DNA of 64,000 nt from Akkermansiaceae bacterium UBA6138 (GTDB taxonomy: Bacteria; Verrucomicrobiota; Verrucomicrobiia; Verrucomicrobiales; DEV007). Below, in pieces: positions 26,325-34,635 of this stretch (the stretch's first letter is position 1; each line of letters begins with the position of its first letter). Under the pieces are notes generated by a model. The model saw nothing but the letters and a program-made list of their open reading frames with translations, was not told the DNA's origin and did not search any database. The stretch is from assembly GCA_002422425.1 (NCBI GenBank), contig DIVG01000046.1, positions 85,518 through 149,517 of the forward strand. The letters run 5' to 3'. A program made the translations under genes and the position numbers.

Positions 26325-28598
26325 TCACTTCTCCGGCACCGGCCAGGCGAGGTGGCGATGGAGGAAGTCGTAAGTCCCGACGCCGTTGATGGCGTGCGGT
26401 CCGACGAACCACTCGATCTCGCAGCGGTCGGCGAGTCCGAGACGGGCGGCATAGAGGTTCCGCACCTTGGCGAACTCGAAGGCGACCTGCTCGTCGGGTC
26501 CGACTCCGTCGAAGTGGCCGCGCTCGACCATGAAGGGGCGCGGACAGATCAGGGCGGCCATCTCGGCGTAGTTGAAGGTGCCGCCGAGATTCCATTCGAA
26601 GATCTCATACTCGCCCTTGTTCGCGTAGCTGTAGCGCAGCGAGGCCTCGTCGGTCGCGGCATTTTTCCAGACCCACTCGTTGAAGTCGGCCGAGCAGATC
26701 GAGAGGCAATAGCGGTCGACGAGGGGAGGGATGCGCATGGCCGACTTGCCCCCGTAGCTGAGCCCGTAAAAGGCGATCTTGTCAGGATCGACCCACGGCT
26801 GCGCCGCGAGCCAGTCGGTGATCTGGCGATGCTGGGGCACGATGATCGAAAAGAGCGTCTTGCCGATGGATTGGGCCTTGAACTGCTGCAGGCGGAAGAG
26901 GTCGAAATACTTGTAGCCGTTCTGCGGGGCGAAGGTGATGAAGCCCCGCTCGGCGAGTCGGGTCGCGTAGGCTTTGTAAGCGTCGTGTTTGGCCTCGCCG
27001 ATGAGATCCTGCGGAGTGCCCTCGAGTCCGTGCTGGCAGACGACGACGGGACGCCTTTCACCCGAGGAAAGGTCGAGGTCTTTTGGCAGTGTCAGGATGC
27101 CGTAGGCGATGACCTTTTCGCCTCCGCTCTCCATCACGTCCATGACGACCTCGTATGACAGGGTCTTGTCACCGACCTGATAGGGTCTCGTGCGGACATT
27201 CGGCGGGAGCAGAGGCAGTTCGAAATCGCCGATGACGTCGGTGCGGAACTTCTCGCGATAGGGCTCGATCGTCTTTTCGAAGTTCTCGAGTGAGTCGGTT
27301 TTGAGATCAGGGAAGTAACGGGCCCGGTCGGCGGCGGCGTCGATGAGGGCGAGTTGGTTGTGGCGGACGAATTCGTTGGTGCGCTCTTTGCGGGGGATCT
27401 TCATCAATTTCTCGGATCCGGTGCGTTTCGCCACGGGCAGATCTCCCAGCAGGTGGGAGAGCGCATCGTTTGAGACGGGGTGGTTGGCGCGGACCAGTGT
27501 CGTTTTCGCGTTGGGTGCCATGGTCGCGACTCTTTCCAATTCAGCCGACACCTCGTCGTCGGTCGGAAGGGGGAGCAGGGCCGGTTTTCCGGGAATCTCG
27601 CCGTGCTTTACGTGACCGGTTTCGAGCTTCTTCGTGGCGCGATAGCCGTAGGCCGGTGCCGTGCCCTGCTCGATTACGAGGGGGCGAGGGGCGACGAGGG
27701 CCGCCAGTTCGGCATCGCCAAAGCGGCGCAGCAGGCCGAAAAGGTTGCGATCGGCGGGCTCACGCCAGAGCGCTTCGCGCGGACCGAACGCCCCGCTGAC
27801 GAGGACTCGGCCAATGCGCTCATCGAGGGCGGCCGCGAAGAGGACGAGTCGCCCGCCATCGCCATGTCCGATCGCAAAAAGGGGGCGCTTGGAATCAGCC
27901 TGATCCGAGTGCAGGCAGTCGATCGCCGATTGGATTTTCAACACCTCGTAGCCGGTCATCGTACGACCGAGAATAAAGGCGGAGCGCTGAATCCACTCGC
28001 GTTGGCTTAGTTTCGATTCATTCTGTGAGCGGGGGACGAGCCGCAGCACCAGAACACGGCACCCACTCGCGGCGAGGGTGGCGGCCGCGGGGGGCATCGC
28101 AAAAAGGTAGTCTGCTTCGGGGACATAGATCACGTCAGCGCGGATCTCTCCTTCGGGCAGCACGATCTCGCCATCGCCCTGGACTTGGCCGAAGGATTTC
28201 CAACGCACCCCGTGCACCCTGGTGCTGCCTTCCTCTTTTTCCCCGTCCGGACGGGCGGACACGTATTCGAATCGATTGCCGGTCCCGGAATCGTCGTTGT
28301 ATCGCGTCTCGCGGTCGAGGCCAAGCATCCGGGCGAGCTCGTCGCGCGGGGATTGGACTCCACTCTTCCAGCGAGCTACCCGCTCTTTCGCCGCCCGTTC
28401 GATCTCGCGATCGAGAAAGCGGTCGTTGGCCTCATGCAGCATCAGGGAAAGGTCCCCCTTATCCGTGAGCGCACCCGTGCGCGGGAGAGGTTCGCTCGTG
28501 GTCGCGGCAGTGAGGATGGGCCACGGCGGCACTTCCTGCGCGTGGAGTCTGACGGCGACGGTAAAAAGGACGAGGAGAAAAGACGCGGGACGAGTCAT
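26325..28598 (-). CDS. Secreted double-domain alpha/beta hydrolase
   Basis: A 757-residue exported hydrolase; the start at 28598 gives a clear signal peptide (TRPASFLLVLFTVAVRLHA). Two alpha/beta-hydrolase-like domains are visible. The second (about 490-750) is complete: oxyanion region CQHGLEG, nucleophile elbow FYGLSYGGKS with serine, an acid in ERGHFDGVGPD and a late histidine in GPHAING. The first (about 120-400) has the elbow IGHGDGG, with aspartate where serine or cysteine is expected, so it may be inactive or use another mechanism. The second domain resembles acetyl-xylan-esterase/dienelactone-hydrolase-like enzymes. Substrate unknown; probably a polysaccharide or ester in the periplasm. 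Confidence 0.75.
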   Translation of the reverse strand: MTRPASFLLVLFTVAVRLHAQEVPPWPILTAATTSEPLPRTGALTDKGDLSLMLHEANDRFLDREIERAAKERVARWKSGVQSPRDELARMLGLDRETRYNDDSGTGNRFEYVSARPDGEKEEGSTRVHGVRWKSFGQVQGDGEIVLPEGEIRADVIYVPEADYLFAMPPAAATLAASGCRVLVLRLVPRSQNESKLSQREWIQRSAFILGRTMTGYEVLKIQSAIDCLHSDQADSKRPLFAIGHGDGGRLVLFAAALDERIGRVLVSGAFGPREALWREPADRNLFGLLRRFGDAELAALVAPRPLVIEQGTAPAYGYRATKKLETGHVKHGEIPGKPALLPLPTDDEVSAELERVATMAPNAKTTLVRANHPVSNDALSHLLGDLPVAKRTGSEKLMKIPRKERTNEFVRHNQLALIDAAADRARYFPDLKTDSLENFEKTIEPYREKFRTDVIGDFELPLLPPNVRTRPYQVGDKTLSYEVVMDVMESGGEKVIAYGILTLPKDLDLSSGERRPVVVCQHGLEGTPQDLIGEAKHDAYKAYATRLAERGFITFAPQNGYKYFDLFRLQQFKAQSIGKTLFSIIVPQHRQITDWLAAQPWVDPDKIAFYGLSYGGKSAMRIPPLVDRYCLSICSADFNEWVWKNAATDEASLRYSYANKGEYEIFEWNLGGTFNYAEMAALICPRPFMVERGHFDGVGPDEQVAFEFAKVRNLYAARLGLADRCEIEWFVGPHAINGVGTYDFLHRHLAWPVPEK

Positions 28599-28700
28599 CT
28601 GACGGAGTTCACCAGATCGGCGGGCTTTTGTCAGCCACGGAAACGGCGCATTGGCGTCAGGGAGGCATCGAACCATCCGCGAATCACCGCCTCGCGCGAA

Positions 28701-29720
28701 TCACAGACCGAGACCATAGCGAAGGAGGGCCTCGGATTCGACCGAGACCGTCGGCGAGGTGCTGCCGAGGACCACGGCGATGACGGTCTTTCCGTTTGCG
28801 GTGGCCGAAGAGACGAGGCAGCGGCCGGCCGCGTTGGTGAAGCCTGTCTTCAGACCAGTACAGGGAGGAAAGTGCTTGAGCACCTGGTTGGTGTTGTAAA
28901 GCGTGCGGACTGTGCCGTTGGCGAGACGGAACGGGTAGACTTTTGTTCCTGTCGCCTCCCGGACGTAAGGATTGCGAAGGGAAGCCATGCCAAGCTTGGC
29001 CAAGTCGCGGGCGGTTGAATACTGGCCCGGAGGAGAGGGGAGCCCGTTCGAGTTGGTGAAATAGGAGTCGTTCATTCCGAGCTGACGGGCACGCTGGTTC
29101 ATGTTCGCGACGAAAGCCGCTTCACTGCCGGAGTGATCGCGGGCGAGGGTGCGGGCAATGTCGTTGCAACTGCGGATGAGGACGGCCTTGAAGAGCTCGT
29201 GTTTGGTATACACTTCGCCGGGTTTCAGTCCCATCACGGTCGGTTCGGCCCAGGTATCGGACTCGACCACGGTGATCTGTTTGCCGAGATCGCCTGACTC
29301 GGCCACGAGGATGCCGAGAAGCAGCTTTTGCGTGCTGGCCGTCGGGAGTCGGGCATCGGCATTTTTCTCGAAAAGAACCCTCCCGTAGCCATCCACAAGA
29401 ATCGCCGCCTTGGCGCTGATGTTGGGCTGCCCCGATGCCGCCGGTGCCGTTCCGGCAATCTCAATGGGCCCCTGCTGAAGTGGCAGGGCGGACCCCTCTC
29501 CGGGCTGCACCGGGATCTGAAGCGATTGCTGGCCGCTACTTCCCGTTCCCGCTGAAGGATCGGGATCGCCAAAACCGCTCAGGGCCGGCGAGGGCACGCT
29601 CACCGAAGCCTGTTCGGTCGAACGGCAGGCGGCAAGGGAGAAGAGCACGCCCAGCAGAGCGGCCCCCGTTATCAGGGGGGCCGGGAACGCGAGGGAAAGG
29701 AGTCGGCGTACTGGGATCAT
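28701..29720 (-). CDS. D-alanyl-D-alanine carboxypeptidase lipoprotein (low-molecular-weight PBP)
   Basis: A 339-residue peptidase S11 protein that trims the terminal D-Ala of peptidoglycan stem peptides in the periplasm. All three catalytic motifs are intact: STQK (129-132), SCN (184-186) and KTG (291-293). The N-terminus ends in LFSLAAC, so Cys32 predicts a lipid anchor instead of the usual C-terminal amphipathic helix. A Pro/Gly/Ser-rich linker of about 60 residues separates anchor and enzyme. At this size the extra C-terminal domain of DacA-type enzymes is absent. Confidence 0.9.
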   Translation of the reverse strand: MIPVRRLLSLAFPAPLITGAALLGVLFSLAACRSTEQASVSVPSPALSGFGDPDPSAGTGSSGQQSLQIPVQPGEGSALPLQQGPIEIAGTAPAASGQPNISAKAAILVDGYGRVLFEKNADARLPTASTQKLLLGILVAESGDLGKQITVVESDTWAEPTVMGLKPGEVYTKHELFKAVLIRSCNDIARTLARDHSGSEAAFVANMNQRARQLGMNDSYFTNSNGLPSPPGQYSTARDLAKLGMASLRNPYVREATGTKVYPFRLANGTVRTLYNTNQVLKHFPPCTGLKTGFTNAAGRCLVSSATANGKTVIAVVLGSTSPTVSVESEALLRYGLGL

Positions 29721-29766
29721 TGTTCAGGGAAGGATACTGCACAATGGCACGATTTCAGCAATAAGC

Positions 29767-30609
29767 TCACTCCAACTTGCTGAAAATCGACTCAATCTCG
29801 GCCGATGGCGGTGTCCCGAGATCGATCGCGGCGAAGTAGTGACGACGCGCGAGTTCAATCCGCGGCGGTTTCGTCTCAAGATAGGTGACGGCGAGGTTGT
29901 AATGCGCCGAGGCGAGATTCGGATCGATCTCCACCGCACGCTGCAGCTCCGTGACCGCCGCCTCGATCCACCCATAGTCCCGAATCACGGCGGCAAGGAG
30001 CAGCCTCGATTCGGCTTCGTCCGGGGCTTCGTGGATGGCCCTCGTGAGGTGGGAAATGGCCATGACCAATTCACCTTTCTCATAGTGAATAAGCCCGAGG
30101 GTCTGCCAGTTACGGGCTATATGGGGATTGAGCCTGAGGGACTTCGCGAGATTGCCGGCCGCTGCGAGGAGATTGCCAAGCTGGTGTTCGGCAACCCCGA
30201 GATTCGCGTAGGCGAGGGCGTTGTCTGGCGCCTCTTTTACCATCCTGAGATAAATGGAGCGGGCTTCCTCCCAGTTTTTATCGGCTACAGCGAGGGCTCC
30301 CTCGCGCGCCATCGCGGCAAGACCGGGAGGAAGGGTCTCCAGCTCCGTCACTTTGCCGACCCGCATCGGAGAATCCGCCGCGCCGGGCCCGGGAGTGATG
30401 CTGCCGGATTCGCCGGGAGCCGGCGGGGCGGGTTCCTCCGGCGGAGCCTTCCGGCTCGTGAAGCGAAACCCTTTCAACGGCAACGAAGAGACCGCCGGCG
30501 TTTCAGGAGCCTCCTCCGCCCCGAGTGAAGTCTCCGGACCGACGGCGAGCGGACCCGTAAGCAAAAGGGCGATCAGAAGGCGCGAGGGATGGAGGGGGAA
30601 TCGGGTCAT
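29767..30609 (-). CDS. Exported TPR-repeat protein
   Basis: A 280-residue protein with a signal peptide (LLIALLLTGPLAVG) and a Pro/Gly-rich stretch (residues 55-85). About five tetratricopeptide repeats follow (for example ALAYANLGVAEHQLGNLLAA and ASAHYNLAVTYLE). TPRs mediate protein-protein contacts, so this is probably a periplasmic scaffold. Its gene starts 78 bases from lexA on the opposite strand, and the LexA operator lies 56-69 bases upstream of its ATG, so it could be affected by LexA. It lies 46 bases upstream of the D,D-carboxypeptidase gene in the same direction. Confidence 0.75.
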   Translation of the reverse strand: MTRFPLHPSRLLIALLLTGPLAVGPETSLGAEEAPETPAVSSLPLKGFRFTSRKAPPEEPAPPAPGESGSITPGPGAADSPMRVGKVTELETLPPGLAAMAREGALAVADKNWEEARSIYLRMVKEAPDNALAYANLGVAEHQLGNLLAAAGNLAKSLRLNPHIARNWQTLGLIHYEKGELVMAISHLTRAIHEAPDEAESRLLLAAVIRDYGWIEAAVTELQRAVEIDPNLASAHYNLAVTYLETKPPRIELARRHYFAAIDLGTPPSAEIESIFSKLE

Positions 30610-30664
30610 GGAAAAAGATCAATAAAATTCCGATTTTTACTTGCGCACGGCGAAAAATCTTTAA

Positions 30665-30678
30665 TGTTCTCGGGAACA
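30665..30678. promoter_or_regulatory. LexA operator (SOS box)
   Basis: TGTTC-TCGG-GAACA is an exact match to the TGTTC-N4-GAACA palindrome reported for verrucomicrobial LexA. It ends 10 bases before the lexA start, the expected place for autorepression. It also lies between lexA and the divergent TPR gene. Confidence 0.85.
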
Positions 30679-30687
30679 GTGTTCAAA

Positions 30688-31320
30688 ATGAAGTTAACCG
30701 CCCGCCAACAAGAAGTCCTCGACTATTTACAGTCAGAGCATCGCCGTTCCGGAATCATGCCCTCCACGCGTGAGATTCAGGAGCATTTCGGATTTGCCAG
30801 CCAGACCGCCGCCGTGAGCCACCTCCGCGCGCTCGAACGCAAGGGGGCGATCACCCGTCGCGAGGGTGACGATGACCGGCGTCGCGCCCGCTGCCTCGTC
30901 TTCGCCGACGCGGCGGACCGGGAGCCGATTGTCGATATCCCGGTTTTCGGGGCCATTCCGGCCGGTTACAGCGACGACACCGCCCCTGTTGCCGATGGCA
31001 CTCTTTCGGTCGATGTGAAATCCATGGGACTGTCCGAGCGGGCCAAGGCCTACGCGCTCAAGGTCCGTGGCGAATCAATGATCGATGCCCATATCATGGA
31101 CGGTGACCATGTCGTGCTGGAGTATCGGGAGCCGCGCGACCAGGATATCGTCGCTGCCCTTATTGACGGTGAGACGACCTTGAAACGTTATATCACGAAC
31201 GGTCGCAAGCCCTACCTCAAGGCGGAAAATCCGGCCTATCCCGATCTCATCCCGGCGCAGGAGCTCCTCATTCAGGGGGTTATGGTCGGGCTTGTTCGGG
31301 GGGCGACTCGCCGTTGGTGA
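30688..31320 (+). CDS. lexA: LexA repressor
   Basis: SOS-response repressor of 210 residues. The N-terminal winged helix (LTARQQEVLDYLQSEHR, TREIQEHFGFAS, HLRALERKGAI) binds the operator. The C-terminal S24 peptidase domain has the self-cleavage bond Ala92-Gly93 (IPAGYSDD), the catalytic Ser130 (RGESMID) and Lys166 (TTLKRY). I chose the ATG at 30688 because homology begins at MKLTARQQ; a longer frame upstream would run through the operator. No Shine-Dalgarno is visible. Confidence 0.96.
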   Translation: MKLTARQQEVLDYLQSEHRRSGIMPSTREIQEHFGFASQTAAVSHLRALERKGAITRREGDDDRRRARCLVFADAADREPIVDIPVFGAIPAGYSDDTAPVADGTLSVDVKSMGLSERAKAYALKVRGESMIDAHIMDGDHVVLEYREPRDQDIVAALIDGETTLKRYITNGRKPYLKAENPAYPDLIPAQELLIQGVMVGLVRGATRRW

Positions 31321-31357
31321 CGGGGAACGGGTGAAGTGTCCCCGACGGGGTGCCGGG

Positions 31358-31386
31358 CCGCATTTCTCATCGTGGGAGAAATGCGG
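31358..31386. terminator. Strong stem-loop between convergent lexA and protease genes
   Basis: A perfect 11-bp stem, CCGCATTTCTC / GAGAAATGCGG, with a 7-base loop lies in the 67-base gap between lexA (ends 31320) and the protease gene (ends 31388). It is symmetric and could terminate both transcripts. A weaker CGGGGA/TCCCCG stem lies at 31321-31344. Confidence 0.6.
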
Positions 31387-31387
31387 G

Positions 31388-32302
31388 CTAGTTCTCCCGA
31401 TGCTTTTCGAACCATTTGCCGATCGATGAGATCGGCACGCCTGACTTGATGACCATTTGCAAGTGCCCTTGAGGGTTTCCTTCTTTGCCGTAATAGATCG
31501 AGTTGGTGGCCGTTGCCAGACCGATCAGTTCGCCCTTCATCGTAAAGATACCGGATCCGCTCGAACCTTTGGCGAAATCCGCTGTGATCTGGAGTCGCGG
31601 GACCTTTCCTTTCGGTGTCAGATACTTTCTGGAGAGATAGCCTCTGGTGAAACTGTAATAAAAGCCGTCAGGATGGGAGATTACAAAAACCTCGTCTCCG
31701 GTCACAACCGTTTCCTTTATCGGCACATGGGGCAGATCGATAGCGTCACGCAATCGGATGAGAGCGATGTCGTCTTTTTTGGAGGAGGCGAGGACCTCGG
31801 CGATAGCGAAAATCCGGCCGTCGGCCGCCATGGCTCCGAAGGCGAGACTTTCGCGGGTGTCGAGCACATGATAGTTGGTGAGAGCGAGTCCGTCCGGGCT
31901 GATGATGACCGCACCGGCAAGGTTGCCGTGATATTGATCGCATTTTCCGCATAGGTAAAGATGCCCGAGAAGAAGGGTGGCCTGTCGGGTGCGGTCGTAG
32001 ATCGCGGAAGAGTTTGATGCGGCGGCCTGATTTGGATTCGCTGTTGACGACACTGGCAGGACTACCGGCCCCGTTTTCTCCTGATGAAGCTGTCTCAGGG
32101 TTTCCGCCCCGCCCGGCAGAGAACCGGCCTCGTAGAGCTCCCCGAGGCGCGTTTCAAAATCGGCTTTGATCGCGGCATCGTCGCTGAATTCGCTATTTGC
32201 CCGGCCCGTCGATGCCTCGAGTCCGCAGGCGAGGGAAAGGGCCATCCCGAGCCAGGGGCGCCGCGAGGTGAAGGTGTGCTTATTTGCTAATAGGAGGGGC
32301 AT
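31388..32302 (-). CDS. Trypsin-like (HtrA-type) serine protease
   Basis: A 304-residue S1 protease fold with the full catalytic triad in order: His145 (LTNYHVL), Asp178 (SKKDDIALIRL) and Ser248 (AKGSSGSGIF). The N-terminus carries a signal-like hydrophobic stretch (WLGMALSLACGLEA), so it should act in the periplasm. There is no PDZ domain, unlike DegP/DegQ. A cysteine pair (LCGKC, about 118-121) may form a disulphide. Substrate unknown. It is convergent with lexA; no operon partner is evident. Confidence 0.82.
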   Translation of the reverse strand: MPLLLANKHTFTSRRPWLGMALSLACGLEASTGRANSEFSDDAAIKADFETRLGELYEAGSLPGGAETLRQLHQEKTGPVVLPVSSTANPNQAAASNSSAIYDRTRQATLLLGHLYLCGKCDQYHGNLAGAVIISPDGLALTNYHVLDTRESLAFGAMAADGRIFAIAEVLASSKKDDIALIRLRDAIDLPHVPIKETVVTGDEVFVISHPDGFYYSFTRGYLSRKYLTPKGKVPRLQITADFAKGSSGSGIFTMKGELIGLATATNSIYYGKEGNPQGHLQMVIKSGVPISSIGKWFEKHREN

Positions 32303-32561
32303 CGGGAAGGAGTTTTCGGGTTTGGGTTGTGCCCGGCCGCAGGCATCCGGTGCGACGGAGAAGAAACCTCGAGTGAGTTAAACCAGGTGAGTGAACGGGT
32401 CCCGGCACCGGCTCTCCATGGGTTAGCTCGGTGATGCGGGGCCTGAGTCAGGGCAATTTTTTGGGTGGGAACCGAACCGGTTGATGGTGGCAAATTCCGG
32501 GGTGATTCGCAATCACAAATGAGAGTCCCGCGACACGACGGGCCGACGGGTGCACGGTGCT
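32303..32561. other. Intergenic stretch without recognised features
   Basis: About 260 bases between two minus-strand genes (aminotransferase end, protease start). I see no conserved ORF, RNA gene or clear hairpin; it should include the protease promoter. Confidence 0.4.
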
Positions 32562-33413
32562 TCAAGCGGGGGCAGGCCCCGTTTCGCGCCCTACCCGTTC
32601 GGCGAAGGCCTCGCGCAGGGAGGCGAGGTCGGGGCTCTCGGGAAGCTCACGGGCGTCGATCGCCATGATCGTCTGGATTTCGCGGAGACTCGAGGTGAGA
32701 AAAGCACCTTCGGCGGTCGGGAGGTCGGTCATCGGGATCGGGACCTCTTTGGCGGCCAGGCCGAGTTCCCGGAAAAGCTCAAGAACGAGAGCGCGGGTGA
32801 CACCGGGAAGGCAGCCCGATGAGAGCGGAGGGGTGAGCCAGCACCCCTTCGAATAGAGAAAAATATTGGACCAGGTCCCTTCACAGAGCTCGTCGCGGGT
32901 GTTGGCAAAGAGTGCCTCATCCGCTCCGGCGGCGCGGGCGAGTTGCATCGCGACGGCGTTCTCTCCATAGCTGATCGTCTTCAGCCCGGATAGAGCACCC
33001 CTCTCATTGCGGGCATAGGGAATGGTGACAACGCGAGCGGTTATCCCGTGCGAGGGAACGGGTCCTGCCTCGATAAACCACGAAGCTCCCCCCTGCGGGG
33101 GGGCGGTCAGGGTGAGGCGAATCCGGGCTTTAGCTTCCTGGTCGAGCCGGTTCGCGCTTAGCAGGATCTCCATTGCATCGAGAAAAACGTGATCGGGCGG
33201 ACAATCGAGGTCAAGCCTCGCGGCGGCGCGGCGCAACCTTCCGAGATGGGCGGCGGCAAGAAACGGCCGTCCATGATAGGCGGCAATGGTTTCGAATGCT
33301 CCTTGTCCGCGCGCCGGAGCCCCGTCCTCGATCGGGAGGACTTCGCTCCCGGCCTTGCGAAGGGTGCCGTTATGGATCAGGAAAGGGGGAAAATCGTCAG
33401 GTTCGGGGTGCAT
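32562..33413 (-). CDS. Class IV aminotransferase / aminodeoxychorismate lyase-like
   Basis: A 283-residue PLP enzyme of fold type IV. The PLP lysine is Lys145 (LSGLKTISYG), and the cofactor-contact motif is ANTRDELCEGTWSNIF with Glu178. The family includes PabC (4-amino-4-deoxychorismate lyase, folate pathway), D-amino-acid transaminase and branched-chain aminotransferase. Length and the GAFETI segment near residue 38 favour a PabC-like role, but specificity cannot be settled by eye. It is divergent from the EamA transporter gene. Confidence 0.82.
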   Translation of the reverse strand: MHPEPDDFPPFLIHNGTLRKAGSEVLPIEDGAPARGQGAFETIAAYHGRPFLAAAHLGRLRRAAARLDLDCPPDHVFLDAMEILLSANRLDQEAKARIRLTLTAPPQGGASWFIEAGPVPSHGITARVVTIPYARNERGALSGLKTISYGENAVAMQLARAAGADEALFANTRDELCEGTWSNIFLYSKGCWLTPPLSSGCLPGVTRALVLELFRELGLAAKEVPIPMTDLPTAEGAFLTSSLREIQTIMAIDARELPESPDLASLREAFAERVGRETGPAPA

Positions 33414-33491
33414 GGCGAGGCTTTACAAACCTCTCCGGATGCCGTTGCCTTTGCAACTTTTGAATAAGCGGTCGCCGGGCGGCCTTTTTTG

Positions 33492-34403
33492 ATGATCGCC
33501 GCGATCTGCACCACCCTCTTTTTTGCCTTCTCCGCCGTGACGGGACAGCGGGTCGCGATGCGTCTCGGTGGTGCCTGGGGGAACCTGATGCGCCTCTTGC
33601 TTGCGGCGATTATCCTCGGTTTACTCGTTCTCGTGCTCACGCCTGATGCGATCCGGTGGCCATCGTTCCAATGGTTTTTCCTCAGCGGAGTGATCGGATT
33701 CGGGATCGGAGATGTGGCTCTTTTCACTGCTTACGAGAGGATCGGCTCACGCCTCACGATTCTACTAAACCTCTGCCTCGCGCCGCTCTTCGCGATGACG
33801 ATGGAGTGGCTCTGGCTGGGGAATGGCCTTGGTCCGCGGGTTGTCCTCTGCGCCATCCTTGTTCTCGTCGGGGTGGCCATGGCGATCCGACCAGGGGCGA
33901 AGTCCCGGCAAAAGGTCCTGCGCGGGCGTTACGGGGTTGGCCTCGTTGCGGCCGTCATCGCCGGATTCGGGCAGGGCATCGGGGCTGTCATCAGCCGCAA
34001 GGCGGAAGCGGTTGCGCTGGATCTGGGAGTGCACGGGTCGGGAATTACGGCCGCTTTTCAACGCGTCGTCGCCGGTCTCCTTTTTTCCGCCGTGGCGGTC
34101 TTGCTGATCCGCCTTTTCGGTTCCCGGAAAGACCGGGAGAGCTGGCGCTCGCCTCTCAACCGCCGTGTTGCCCCCTGGCTTTTTGGGGCGGCAATCTTTG
34201 GGCCGGTCGTCGGAGTAAGTTTTTTCCAACTGGCCCTGCAGGGCCTTGAGAGCGGAATCGTTCTTGCCGTCGTCGCCCTGACGCCCATCGTCATGATGCC
34301 CCTCGCCATGATCACCGAAGGCGATCATCCCAGCCGCCTTTCGATCTTAGGTGCTATTGTTGCCGTCGCCGGTGTTGTGCTCTTGAATTTGTGGGCGAGG
34401 TGA
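33492..34403 (+). CDS. EamA/DMT-superfamily transporter
   Basis: A 303-residue inner-membrane protein with ten predicted helices in two homologous halves, the EamA duplication (first half about 1-135, second about 155-303). The typical helix endings GDVALFTAYERIGSRLTILL and LAMVITEGDHPS-like (here LAMITEGDHPSRLSILG) are present. Members export amino acids or metabolites; the cargo is unknown. The ATG at 33492 is preceded by a TTG in frame, which I ignored. Confidence 0.85.
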   Translation: MIAAICTTLFFAFSAVTGQRVAMRLGGAWGNLMRLLLAAIILGLLVLVLTPDAIRWPSFQWFFLSGVIGFGIGDVALFTAYERIGSRLTILLNLCLAPLFAMTMEWLWLGNGLGPRVVLCAILVLVGVAMAIRPGAKSRQKVLRGRYGVGLVAAVIAGFGQGIGAVISRKAEAVALDLGVHGSGITAAFQRVVAGLLFSAVAVLLIRLFGSRKDRESWRSPLNRRVAPWLFGAAIFGPVVGVSFFQLALQGLESGIVLAVVALTPIVMMPLAMITEGDHPSRLSILGAIVAVAGVVLLNLWAR

Positions 34404-34635
34404 AATCCGAAAACGGCGTTAACGGTCGGGCGCGCCGCGCAAGTGGTGGGTGCCCTCATCCTCCCCTTGATCTCGTCCTGAAGCGGTTATACGATGTTAA
34501 GGGGGCGGAGGCATCGCGGCTGCGTTCCAGAGAGAGCGATCCAAGCCGCCCGATTTCGATGAACCATTGCGCATTTTATTGATCACCAACCAACAGGACT
34601 TCCCTCCACGGGGGATTTGGCCGATCTGGCGGAGG

